A stretch of DNA of 45,377 nucleotides from an uncultured Clostridia bacterium. GTDB lineage: Bacteria; Bacillota; Clostridia; Christensenellales; Pumilibacteraceae. Numbering within the stretch: position 1 is the first letter of the stretch; every line of letters begins with the position of its first letter. The notes beneath the pieces are model-generated. The model ran no database searches. It was not told the origin of the DNA and was given only the letters and a program-made list of their open reading frames with translations. This document shows positions 14,726 through 21,283 of this stretch, piece by piece. The stretch lies in NCBI GenBank assembly GCA_947178255.1, contig CAMWXP010000010.1, forward strand, positions 1-45,377. Reading direction: 5' to 3'. Made by a program: the position numbers and the translations under genes.

Positions 14726-14763
14726 GCAAAACGCCCCACACTAAATAATGCAGAGCGTTTTGC
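14726..14763 (-). terminator. Hairpin after the bPH2 gene
   Basis: GCAAAACGC (14726-14734) pairs with GCGTTTTGC (14755-14763) across a 20-base loop. The T-rich part lies in the stem and only a weak T-run follows, so this is probably the end of the bPH2 transcript, with modest confidence. Confidence 0.5.
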
Positions 14764-14787
14764 TAATCATTTGGACGCGCAAATATG

Positions 14788-15471
14788 TTATTTGCGGTTC
14801 ATGGCTGATGCTATTTGTTCGGCTTGGTCTATGCGCGCTTGCGCTGCGTGTTTTTCTATAGCGTCGTTAGCGCAGTCTTTAAACGCTTGCGCATTACAGA
14901 TGCCGTGAAACGTCCAGCCGTCGGAACCTACGCTTTTTATGGATATGTCATAGTATTTGAGCAAGTTTCCCCATACGCCGGCACTGAATGTTACGTTATC
15001 TATCTTTTCAATTGGAATATCCATTGTTTTAATACTGAGTATGCCTTGTTTGCCTATGACGCGCTTATTGGTTATTACAAGATGAGTGGTCAAAACGGTT
15101 AGTATGCGTATTATAAAAGGCAGACCGCCGGCAACGCCTAAAAACGACCAGAGAATCGGTTTGAGTATATTGAAAATTTTGTTAAATTTTTTGTTTGATT
15201 CTATTTGTCCGGGAATGCTCTGTATGTTTTCGATTTGTTGAAATATATCGCCTATATCGGCAGTTCCGTCATCGTTGCTTGTTATACCTAATTCCGCACT
15301 AACTCCGTCTATATCGGTAGGCTTATCTTTCAGTACGACGACGTTTAGTACCACACATGCAATCACCAATAATACCAACCATACAGCTCGCGGTATAATG
15401 TATAATGGGCTTATTTTTGCTTTGATAATTACATTTTCATCTTTGCGTAGATTTCTTTCTACATAATCCAT
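14788..15471 (-). CDS. Bacterial PH-like (bPH2/DUF304) membrane protein
   Basis: A 227-aa protein, ATG at 15471 after AGGAG. Two membrane segments (about residues 26-46 and 111-133) flank a hydrophilic insertion rich in Asp, Gly and Ile. The second is followed by the bPH2 domain with its hallmark TTHLVITNKRVIGKQGILSIKTMDIPIEKIDNV (about 135-167) and a closing DISIKSVGSDGWTFHGICNA (about 178-197). The domain probably binds a membrane or protein partner, and no enzymatic role is known. A long insertion between the helices is unusual. The gene is divergent from an Xre regulator, and a perfect 18-bp palindrome lies just downstream of its own -10 box, so repression by that regulator is likely. Confidence 0.85.
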   Translation of the reverse strand: MDYVERNLRKDENVIIKAKISPLYIIPRAVWLVLLVIACVVLNVVVLKDKPTDIDGVSAELGITSNDDGTADIGDIFQQIENIQSIPGQIESNKKFNKIFNILKPILWSFLGVAGGLPFIIRILTVLTTHLVITNKRVIGKQGILSIKTMDIPIEKIDNVTFSAGVWGNLLKYYDISIKSVGSDGWTFHGICNAQAFKDCANDAIEKHAAQARIDQAEQIASAMNRK

Positions 15472-15496
15472 AAGATTTTTCTCCTGTAAAAGCTAT

Positions 15497-15514
15497 TGAG
15501 TAATATATTACTCA
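15497..15514. promoter_or_regulatory. Perfect 18-bp operator TGAGTAATATATTACTCA
   Basis: A perfect palindrome between the divergent bPH2 and Xre genes. It lies about ten bases past the -10 box of the bPH2 promoter. A half-site TGAGTAAT recurs at 15560-15567 in the spacer region of the xre promoter (TATAAT at 15575). This is the classic layout for autoregulation by the neighbouring Xre protein. Confidence 0.8.
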
Positions 15515-15523
15515 TATGTCTAT

Positions 15524-15552
15524 ATTATATGAGAATGATATTTCTTTGTCAA
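15524..15552 (-). promoter_or_regulatory. Consensus promoter of the bPH2 gene
   Basis: Minus strand: TTGACA (15552-15547), 17-bp spacer, TATAAT (15529-15524). A fully consensus promoter, so regulation must come from the adjacent operator. Confidence 0.88.
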
Positions 15553-15634
15553 GCGCTTTTGAGTAATTTTTTTCTATAATTTTAGAAAGATTATTCTTAG
15601 GAAATAATAGACATTTACGCAATGGGAGTGTTAC

Positions 15635-15958
15635 ATGTTAAGGATTAAAACATTACGCAAGGAGCAAAGTTTAAGTCAACGAGCCTTGGCGCAAAAAATA
15701 GGGTCCAGCCAAAAGTCAATCGACTATTGGGAAAAGGAAAAGGCCGAGCCGACGGCAAAGTTTATTTGCGCGCTTGCGGACTGCTTTGGGTGTTCGACGG
15801 ACTTTTTGCTCGGACGTGAAGACGATTTCGGCAACGTAAATGTGCAAAGCGATTTATCGGCTGGTGAAAACAAACTGCTGTCGGATTACCGAAGACTTAC
15901 CGACAAGGAAAAAGAACAGGCTTTGCAGTTTTTGGATTTTTTGTTAGCGCGCAGATAG
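15635..15958 (+). CDS. Xre/Cro-type helix-turn-helix regulator
   Basis: A 107-aa regulator. Residues 1-58 are a Cro/C1-type HTH (LRIKTLRKEQSLSQRALAQKIG, then SSQKSIDYWEKEKAEPT, ending in CSTDFLLGRED), with the recognition helix around SSQKSIDYWE. The C-terminal 45 residues form a helical region (LSDYRRLTDKEKEQALQFLDFLL) that resembles dimerisation helices of SinR/ImmR-like proteins. Its weak ribosome binding site is GGGAG. It is divergent from the bPH2 gene and probably binds the palindrome at 15497-15514 and the half-site at 15560-15567, repressing both genes. Confidence 0.9.
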   Translation: MLRIKTLRKEQSLSQRALAQKIGSSQKSIDYWEKEKAEPTAKFICALADCFGCSTDFLLGREDDFGNVNVQSDLSAGENKLLSDYRRLTDKEKEQALQFLDFLLARR

Positions 15959-15992
15959 AAAAGTGTACGACAAAATCGAACACGAATTTTGC

Positions 15993-16021
15993 TTGACATA
16001 AAATCTATATCATGTTAGAAT
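15993..16021 (+). promoter_or_regulatory. Promoter of tRNA-Val
   Basis: TTGACA (15993-15998), 17-bp spacer, TAGAAT (16016-16021), 44 bp before the mature tRNA. A GCGGCGGCATGCTGCTTGC stretch lies in the 5' leader. Confidence 0.8.
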
Positions 16022-16065
16022 TACATTACGCTGTGAGCGGCGGCATGCTGCTTGCGGTGATATAT

Positions 16066-16140
16066 GGGCAATTAACTCAGCGGGAGAGTGCTACCTTCAC
16101 ATGGTAGAAGTCACAGGTTCGAACCCTGTATTGCCCACCA
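16066..16140 (+). tRNA. tRNA-Val(CAC)
   Basis: A 75-nt cloverleaf. Acceptor GGGCAAT pairs with ATTGCCC, then A and an encoded CCA. Anticodon stem CTACC/GGTAG has loop TTCACAT, giving CAC. T-loop GGTTCGAACC. CAC is a secondary valine anticodon (GUG codons). Confidence 0.95.
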
Positions 16141-16205
16141 ATCAAAACCTAAACGAATTCTTTGTTATTTGTTTGGGTTTTTATTTTAAAATAAAGGATA
16201 ATACT

Positions 16206-16472
16206 ATGAGTAAATTTTTAGGGAGTAAGACTTTTGTTTTAGTCAGCACATTACTTACGCTTGTAATCGGCGGAATTGTCGGTTGGCTACTGGGTTATGA
16301 ACCAATCGTTGCCGGATATGTTTCAACTTATACAAAATATGTTTTTCAAATCCGCTTGGCTTGCGGCTATTGGCTTCTTGCTCTAATCATTACGTTTGTT
16401 GTTTTACTCTTGAGTATAACAATAAGAAATCAATACATCAATCGTATCGTTAAAACAGAAATTGAAAAATAG
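16206..16472 (+). CDS. Small two-helix membrane protein
   Basis: An 88-aa protein, ATG at 16206 with AAAGGAT upstream. Two strong membrane segments (about residues 9-30 and 49-72) are joined by a loop with Tyr residues, and the short C-terminal tail is charged and probably cytoplasmic. No family is recognised. The tail resembles that of small hypothetical membrane proteins downstream of tRNA genes. It may be co-transcribed with tRNA-Val, because no terminator separates them. A terminator follows at 16507. Confidence 0.7.
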   Translation: MSKFLGSKTFVLVSTLLTLVIGGIVGWLLGYEPIVAGYVSTYTKYVFQIRLACGYWLLALIITFVVLLLSITIRNQYINRIVKTEIEK

Positions 16473-16506
16473 AATATTTTTGGTTACTACTTCTTACAAT
16501 AAGAAT

Positions 16507-16540
16507 CGGCAAGTGTTTGCGCACTTGTCGATTTTACTTT
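16507..16540 (+). terminator. Intrinsic terminator
   Basis: CGGCAAGTG (16507-16515) pairs with CACTTGTCG (16522-16530) with one G-T pair, followed by ATTTTACTTT. Confidence 0.8.
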
Positions 16541-16683
16541 ACGACTGAATTTGTTAAAATCAGTCTCTTAGTTTCATTTGCTAAAATACAATGGTGCATT
16601 TGGCTATGCTTTATGGGAATATTCGGAAAAAGCCGATGGACAATAGATATTCGTTTTAGGTTATGATTGCTCCATCACGAAAT

Positions 16684-16712
16684 GCGCACCTATACGGGTG
16701 CGTTTTTCTTTT
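16684..16712 (+). terminator. Repeated terminator module, copy 1
   Basis: CGCACC pairs with GGTGCG across a loop that contains TATAC, then TTTTTCTTTT. About 30 bp upstream lies TATTCGTTTTAGGTT. The same box and hairpin recur at 17468-17531 and 18667-18725. The 16473-16826 interval holds no convincing gene. Confidence 0.8.
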
Positions 16713-16826
16713 GTAAACTATTATTTAAACACTCGGAATATCGGCGTGTTTTTTGCGCTGACTGTCTTAACGTTATGTTAGATAAAACTAAAATCAGAGG
16801 ATATATTTCCCGAAATTTCAAAACGC

Positions 16827-16855
16827 TTGATTTTGAGAAATAGAATTGATATAAT
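16827..16855 (+). promoter_or_regulatory. Promoter of the TerB-like gene
   Basis: TTGATT (16827-16832), 17-bp spacer, TATAAT (16850-16855), 29 bp before the ATG at 16884. It overlaps the longer open frame and so decides the start. Confidence 0.8.
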
Positions 16856-16883
16856 AGCCATGACATTTTTACGTGGAGTTACA

Positions 16884-17393
16884 ATGCAAGATATTAACGC
16901 AATTTTAGTAAGAGCACAAAAGGAAAACGATTTTAACGAGCTTTGCAAGGAATGTGAAACGCTCAATTCCGACTTGCGCAACATGATGATCGTTGAAAAA
17001 GCCACAAAAATACTTGAAACATTCCGTAAAACTTCACAAAACGCCGCCGAGATAAGCCCTGCAAATGCGCTTACCGCCATTATGATGAATGCTACCGTCG
17101 CGGGCGGTGTTCACAGCAATAAAAACATGAAAAGAGTTGCGCCGTATCTTGACCAAATATTCGGCGGAAATTACGAATTCAACACCGTTCGCATAACGTA
17201 TATGAACGGAGCTCAGGGGCTCGCGCAATTAAATCAATACGTTGCGGATATTTTAAAGATAGTCCACATGCACGCTCACGAACTCGAGCTCGAGATCCTA
17301 TTGCTTTGTATGCTGATAATGTCGTCTAACGGTCATATATCGCCAAAGGAACGGACATACTTAAAATCGCTGTTCGGATATCTTCGAACGTAA
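16884..17393 (+). CDS. Hypothetical TerB-like helical protein, possibly frameshifted at its end
   Basis: A 169-aa protein. The ATG at 16884 follows GTGGAG and lies just downstream of the promoter, so earlier in-frame starts are untranscribed. It is all-helical. The segment ELEILLLCMLIMSSNGHISPKERTYLKSLF (about residues 137-166) resembles the TerB fold motif, with a small residue, an acidic helix cap and an E-R pair, but the metal-binding Asp residues are not clear. A run AIMMNATVAGGV near residue 70 may be a loop or hydrophobic helix. After residue 163 the reading frame ends early. The next frame from 17377 stays open for 35 codons with protein-like content, so a one-base slip may have truncated the C terminus. 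Expressed from its own promoter. Confidence 0.75.
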   Translation: MQDINAILVRAQKENDFNELCKECETLNSDLRNMMIVEKATKILETFRKTSQNAAEISPANALTAIMMNATVAGGVHSNKNMKRVAPYLDQIFGGNYEFNTVRITYMNGAQGLAQLNQYVADILKIVHMHAHELELEILLLCMLIMSSNGHISPKERTYLKSLFGYLRT

Positions 17394-17504
17394 CAACATT
17401 AAATACGATTTAATCGCCGATAACGTCGATGATATTCAAAAAATCGGCGAAACGTCATACCTATTATTTATTCGTTTTAGGTAGCACTTACACCGCCACA
17501 CAAA

Positions 17505-17531
17505 GCGCACCCATACGGGTGCGCTTTTTCT
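17505..17531 (+). terminator. Repeated terminator module, copy 2
   Basis: GCGCACCC (17505-17512) pairs perfectly with GGGTGCGC (17517-17524), loop ATAC, then TTTTTC. Flanking CACC and GGTG extend the stem. The TATTCGTTTTAGGTA-like box lies at 17469-17483. Confidence 0.9.
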
Positions 17532-17604
17532 TGTGGTGATATAGCAATACAATCAGAGTGCGCACCCGCCAAAGCGCCGTTCAAGTTTTGATTATATTTA
17601 AGGG

Positions 17605-17633
17605 TTGAAAAACAGTTTTATTTGTGGTATGAT
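17605..17633 (+). promoter_or_regulatory. Promoter of the 334-aa gene
   Basis: TTGAAA (17605-17610), 17-bp spacer, TATGAT (17628-17633), 24 bp before the ATG at 17658. Confidence 0.78.
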
Positions 17634-17657
17634 AGAAAAAAAATTCGGGAGCTAAAC

Positions 17658-18662
17658 ATGAAAATCGACTATCAAAAGACCATTGACGGACTTAAAGAAA
17701 GCGGGCTTATCAAGCCCAATGACAAATATGCCGTTTGTTATTTCCATGCCGAAACCGTAAACTATGGAGTGATGTCAAAAGTCATAACGTCGACGGTAGA
17801 CTATATTATTGCGGCAAACACCGATGAATTAAAGCTGTTCGCTATACATAAGAAAACAGGCGAATACATCGGAGAAATGCTCACATTCAAAAAAGATGAG
17901 ATTCGCTACGCAAAGAGAATTAAAGAAAGAAATTTCATATGGGCGTCGAAAGGTATTTTCGGCGGTCGGTACATAGGGATACGTTTTATAGCAGAAAAAT
18001 TTACTCACGATTACGTAATACCTAAAAAGTTTAATGGCTTTGAGCAAATCGGCGTGAGGACGGAGCTTTACGAATTTGTAAAAAACACTTACAATCCGTA
18101 CTATACCGAATTGCAAAAATTATATAAGCAGGAAAAGGCGCACAAGGTTACATTAAACTATGCCGATATAGAAAAGAGCGCATTGGCAAAAGATCCCGGC
18201 ATAAACACCGTATCTATCGGCGGCGTGGATTTTGTAATAAAAGAGGACGCGCTGTTTTCGGCGTTTGGGCATTTCAAGGCCGACGCATACGGAACGGTCG
18301 ACGGCATCGCAGTCAAATTCGATTTGGTGGAAAAAGCGTTTCTCGAAAATCACGTCGACGTTAATCCGGAGTATATCGAAAAAATAGCCGCGCTCTTACA
18401 AGGCTTTGAAGCACATTACAACACAATCGTCGACAGAACCGCATTGGAAACGGCGAATTATCTCAACGCCCGAAATTTGCGCGACGAGCCGTACACGCAG
18501 GAGGAGGTCAAGCCCAATATCGACTCCAAAAGCATTAAGATAGCGTTTCCTAATGACTGCGCGTTTTGCGCTTGGTTGGACGACGAATCGGCTTTCTATG
18601 TTGAGTACGACGACGGACGTTATAGGGTAGATATCAGCACCGACGAAGAAAGCGATACTTGA
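17658..18662 (+). CDS. Hypothetical protein with possible N-terminal PH-like domain
   Basis: A 334-aa soluble protein, ATG at 17658 with GGGAG upstream. The preceding in-frame TTG lies inside the promoter. Residues about 30-145 alternate beta strands with a helix (VDYIIAANTDELKLFAIHK, KKDEIRYAKRIKERNFIWASKG, then YIGIRFIAEKFTHDYVIP), a pattern like bacterial PH or DUF-type membrane-recruitment domains. A charged linker follows (about 160-180). The second half (about 190-330) is mixed and acidic and ends in an Asp/Glu-rich tail. No catalytic residues or membrane segments are recognised. The gene stands alone with its own promoter and copy 3 of the shared terminator module. Confidence 0.8.
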   Translation: MKIDYQKTIDGLKESGLIKPNDKYAVCYFHAETVNYGVMSKVITSTVDYIIAANTDELKLFAIHKKTGEYIGEMLTFKKDEIRYAKRIKERNFIWASKGIFGGRYIGIRFIAEKFTHDYVIPKKFNGFEQIGVRTELYEFVKNTYNPYYTELQKLYKQEKAHKVTLNYADIEKSALAKDPGINTVSIGGVDFVIKEDALFSAFGHFKADAYGTVDGIAVKFDLVEKAFLENHVDVNPEYIEKIAALLQGFEAHYNTIVDRTALETANYLNARNLRDEPYTQEEVKPNIDSKSIKIAFPNDCAFCAWLDDESAFYVEYDDGRYRVDISTDEESDT

Positions 18663-18700
18663 TAATATTAGTTTTAGGTTGCAATATTCAATTGGCAAAT

Positions 18701-18726
18701 GCGCATCCATACGGGTGCGTTTTTGC
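18701..18726 (+). terminator. Repeated terminator module, copy 3
   Basis: CGCATCC pairs with GGGTGCG (one T-G pair), loop ATAC, then TTTTTGC. The box TATTAGTTTTAGGTTG lies at 18667-18682. It shares loop and layout with copies 1 and 2. Confidence 0.8.
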
Positions 18727-18833
18727 ATGGCGGGCAATACAAATAAGGTGAGTAGCGCGGCGAGAGTAAAGATGATACGCCGAGCGAAACATTGTATATA
18801 TATTTTTTTAGATTATTTGTTTGCGATTAAGGC

Positions 18834-18862
18834 TTGCACTTGCATATATAACATGTTATAAT
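18834..18862 (+). promoter_or_regulatory. Promoter of the CxxC lipoprotein gene
   Basis: TTGCAC (18834-18839), 17-bp spacer, TATAAT (18857-18862), 35 bp before the ATG. Confidence 0.8.
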
Positions 18863-18897
18863 GAACATACAAACGGTCTTTAACTTTCGGGGAATAA

Positions 18898-19545
18898 ATG
18901 AAAAAAGCTCTGGTAATGATTTTAATATTATTGGTCACGGTCGCATTTGCACTTTGCGGATGCACTCGCTACGACTGTTCGACTTGTAATGATGAGGGAC
19001 GAATTCGGTGTGAGGTTTGCAAAGGCAACTACAATGCGAACACTTGCACTTACTGCAACGGAACACTAAAAGAAAATTGCACGAGCTGTGACGGCAATGG
19101 ACGTAAGACTTGTGCTATATGTTTAGGCACAGGCAACGACGAGTGCGTGTACTGCATCGGGTCGGGTAATTCCCGCTGTATAATGTGTTCGGGAACAGGT
19201 AAAGACCTCTGCTCTTATTGTTACGGTCTTGGGTATAAATATGATTACCTATCGCATACCAAAAAAACATGCATAATGTGTTACGGACTCGGGAGAAGGA
19301 CTTGCACGTCATGCTTCGGGTCGGGTAAACAACGTTGTATATATTGTAGCGGTTTAGGCCATAAAGATTGTTCGATATGTTTAGGGTTTGGGTATCAAAC
19401 GTGTTACGATTGCATATCGGGTATACGAGATTGCACGCACTGCATCGACGGAAAAGCAACGTGCCAATATTGCACTTACGGCTATATCGACTGCCCGGAT
19501 TGCTCCCCTCAAACGGAAACGGACGCTGATGCGTCCGTGTTATAA
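18898..19545 (+). CDS. Lipoprotein made of DnaJ-type CxxC(x)GxG zinc-finger repeats
   Basis: A 215-aa protein, ATG at 18898 after CGGGGAA. The N terminus is a lipoprotein signal: MKKALVMILILLVTV, then a lipobox FALCGC with Cys20 or Cys22 as the lipidated residue. The rest is almost only short modules of the form C-x2-C-x-G-x-G, with 16 CxxC pairs at about 10-14-residue intervals (CSTC, CEVC, CTYC, CTSC, CAIC, CVYC, CIMC, CSYC and so on). This is the pattern of the DnaJ cysteine-rich domain, which holds two zinc ions in four such motifs, so eight or so zinc sites are possible here. There is no J domain or substrate-binding domain. An exported metal-binding or redox sink is one inference, a structural rod another. 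The gene stands alone. Confidence 0.9.
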   Translation: MKKALVMILILLVTVAFALCGCTRYDCSTCNDEGRIRCEVCKGNYNANTCTYCNGTLKENCTSCDGNGRKTCAICLGTGNDECVYCIGSGNSRCIMCSGTGKDLCSYCYGLGYKYDYLSHTKKTCIMCYGLGRRTCTSCFGSGKQRCIYCSGLGHKDCSICLGFGYQTCYDCISGIRDCTHCIDGKATCQYCTYGYIDCPDCSPQTETDADASVL

Positions 19546-19621
19546 TTGACATAAGATAATCAAGTAGGGGAATTAAATGTTAAATATACTCGAATGTATG
19601 TTTTACGGATTAACTTTTTTG

Positions 19622-19653
19622 AAGGCGAACACGGATAAGTGTTCGCCTTTTGT
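19622..19653 (+). terminator. Intrinsic terminator
   Basis: AAGGCGAACAC (19622-19632) pairs perfectly with GTGTTCGCCTT (19639-19649), then TTGTATT. It closes the CxxC lipoprotein unit. Confidence 0.85.
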
Positions 19654-19664
19654 ATTAAAACCTC

Positions 19665-21251
19665 TTAATAGAATTTATTCGGGTATCTGTCGTTCTTTAC
19701 AAGAACTATTGCGGTGGAATTATCGAACACGACTTTGACGGAAGTGTTGCCCGACTTAATCATGCTCGAAGCGAACATGCGCGGTACGGGTATTTTTTTC
19801 TTGCTCATACCGTCATTGTATTCACAGTAAAACTTCAATTTATTATCCGACTTATACGTTTTGGCGGTGGTATGTATCTTTCCGTCGGTGACGCGCGCAC
19901 CCGAACTATTTATAAGCTTATAGTATTTCGACATTGTGCGTTTGGGAATTATCAAGAATACCGCGCTCGGTATGCCGAATATAACAAGTCCGAAAGCAAA
20001 CATTGGAACAAAGCTAAGCATTTCTTTCCAAAAGGATATAGCCGATTGGGCCGCAACTACCGTCGAGAAAATAACGCCGACCGTAAGCAGTATCGCAAGC
20101 ATAAGCAACAGTGACAGCGCATAAATTTTATACATTTTTACGGCGTTTATAGGAACGTATTTTAAAAGCAAATTTTTGTTTGCAATATTTACCGCTTTTG
20201 CCGTACCCTCGCTCGTTGTTTCGCATCTTTCGTCGGTTGGCAATGCCTTTTCGTCGGTTAGGGTGTAATGGCGTAGGATATAGCTTTCGTTTTCCGAATA
20301 GGCGATAACAAGCTCTTGCCCTTCGTAGAAATACGGAGCGTTACGATTGTATTTATGCGAAAACTCGCAGGTACGCTTTTGCATTTCATCATCGTAGAAA
20401 ACGTAAGTAATATGCACCTTTGCATAGCCGGAATCTTCGGAGTTGCGATTGGAAGTACGTACAACGGCTTCGACAAGGGAGCTAATCACGCCGTTAGTAA
20501 CGCGCATGCTCAGCACTTTATTTCTAAGCTGTCTACCCCTTACCAAGTAGCATATAAAAATTGCAGCCGCTGCGGCGAACAAAATACCGATTACTACAAA
20601 AAATACGGCGAACGACGATAACGGCTCGGAAGAAGTGACGGTGAGTATAGTCAGTAGCATGACAAAAAAGCACGCTATCCCGAAAAAGACGGCGGGGAAT
20701 ATCGACACCTTACCCTCGACCGTTATCTTTTTTGTCGGGTCGAGCTCCAACCTTTTGACCGACTCTTCGGACATATCGGCGTATTTTTCCGACTCGATTT
20801 TTTTCGCCAGCATAAATGCGTTATTTGCGTCTACGTCGCATTCCCCGTTATCAAACGGTAAATACCCGAATTCTTTGAAAAGCTTATTGTCGTCGTCAAT
20901 GGGCAAAACGAACAGATAGGGCAAGTCCTTTTGCGCGGCTCTGCGATAAAGCGCGTTTAACATCAACCGACATGTTTTGGAAAACGTTTCGCCGTCGCTA
21001 ACGGATAATATTCCGATATTTCCGTCCTTATCCATGCTCGAAATGCCGACAATCTTATCATCTTCCAACGCCAATACCGTGTACGCCTTGGACAAAAGCT
21101 TGCCTATCTTTTCGGCATTATTGCGCTCATCTTCGAATAATCTTGCAATATCAAAGAAAATATCGGACGGCAATTTTACGATATTTTTATTTACCCTAAG
21201 CAGTTCTGCCACCTGTGTATAATATTCGGATTTGTAGCGTATTGTTTTCAC
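19665..21251 (-). CDS. GNAT-like domain fused to two DUF3592-like membrane modules
   Basis: A 528-aa protein, GTG start at 21251. TATAAT lies only six bases upstream of it (21263-21258), so the transcript may be leaderless. Residues about 1-150 look like a divergent GNAT acetyltransferase fold: MKTIRYKSEYYTQVAELLR, a hydrophobic strand (KIVGISSMD) and RLMLNALYRRAAQKDLPYLFVLPIDDDNKLFKEFGYLPF, which matches the GNAT end (pathway Y...GF). The acetyl-CoA loop is not clear. Then come two similar units, each a pair of membrane helices followed by a beta-rich domain (about 183-330 and 350-528), resembling DUF3592. The fusion is unusual. Likely a membrane-anchored regulator or modifier. Function unknown. 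Confidence 0.78.
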   Translation of the reverse strand: MKTIRYKSEYYTQVAELLRVNKNIVKLPSDIFFDIARLFEDERNNAEKIGKLLSKAYTVLALEDDKIVGISSMDKDGNIGILSVSDGETFSKTCRLMLNALYRRAAQKDLPYLFVLPIDDDNKLFKEFGYLPFDNGECDVDANNAFMLAKKIESEKYADMSEESVKRLELDPTKKITVEGKVSIFPAVFFGIACFFVMLLTILTVTSSEPLSSFAVFFVVIGILFAAAAAIFICYLVRGRQLRNKVLSMRVTNGVISSLVEAVVRTSNRNSEDSGYAKVHITYVFYDDEMQKRTCEFSHKYNRNAPYFYEGQELVIAYSENESYILRHYTLTDEKALPTDERCETTSEGTAKAVNIANKNLLLKYVPINAVKMYKIYALSLLLMLAILLTVGVIFSTVVAAQSAISFWKEMLSFVPMFAFGLVIFGIPSAVFLIIPKRTMSKYYKLINSSGARVTDGKIHTTAKTYKSDNKLKFYCEYNDGMSKKKIPVPRMFASSMIKSGNTSVKVVFDNSTAIVLVKNDRYPNKFY

Positions 21252-21283
21252 AACGTTATTATATCATTACTCCAATATTAAAT

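Noticed and set aside
16101..16205. Extension of the 88-aa membrane protein frame upstream through tRNA-Val
   Set aside because: It overlaps the tRNA and has no start with a ribosome binding site. The ATG at 16206 does.
16572..16646. 25-codon protein-like fragment before the first terminator module
   Set aside because: No start codon and no recognised family. It may be a gene remnant, but the evidence is too thin to list.
19577..19738. Small ORF after the CxxC lipoprotein with GGGG upstream
   Set aside because: It runs through an intrinsic terminator and into the convergent gene, so it is probably chance.
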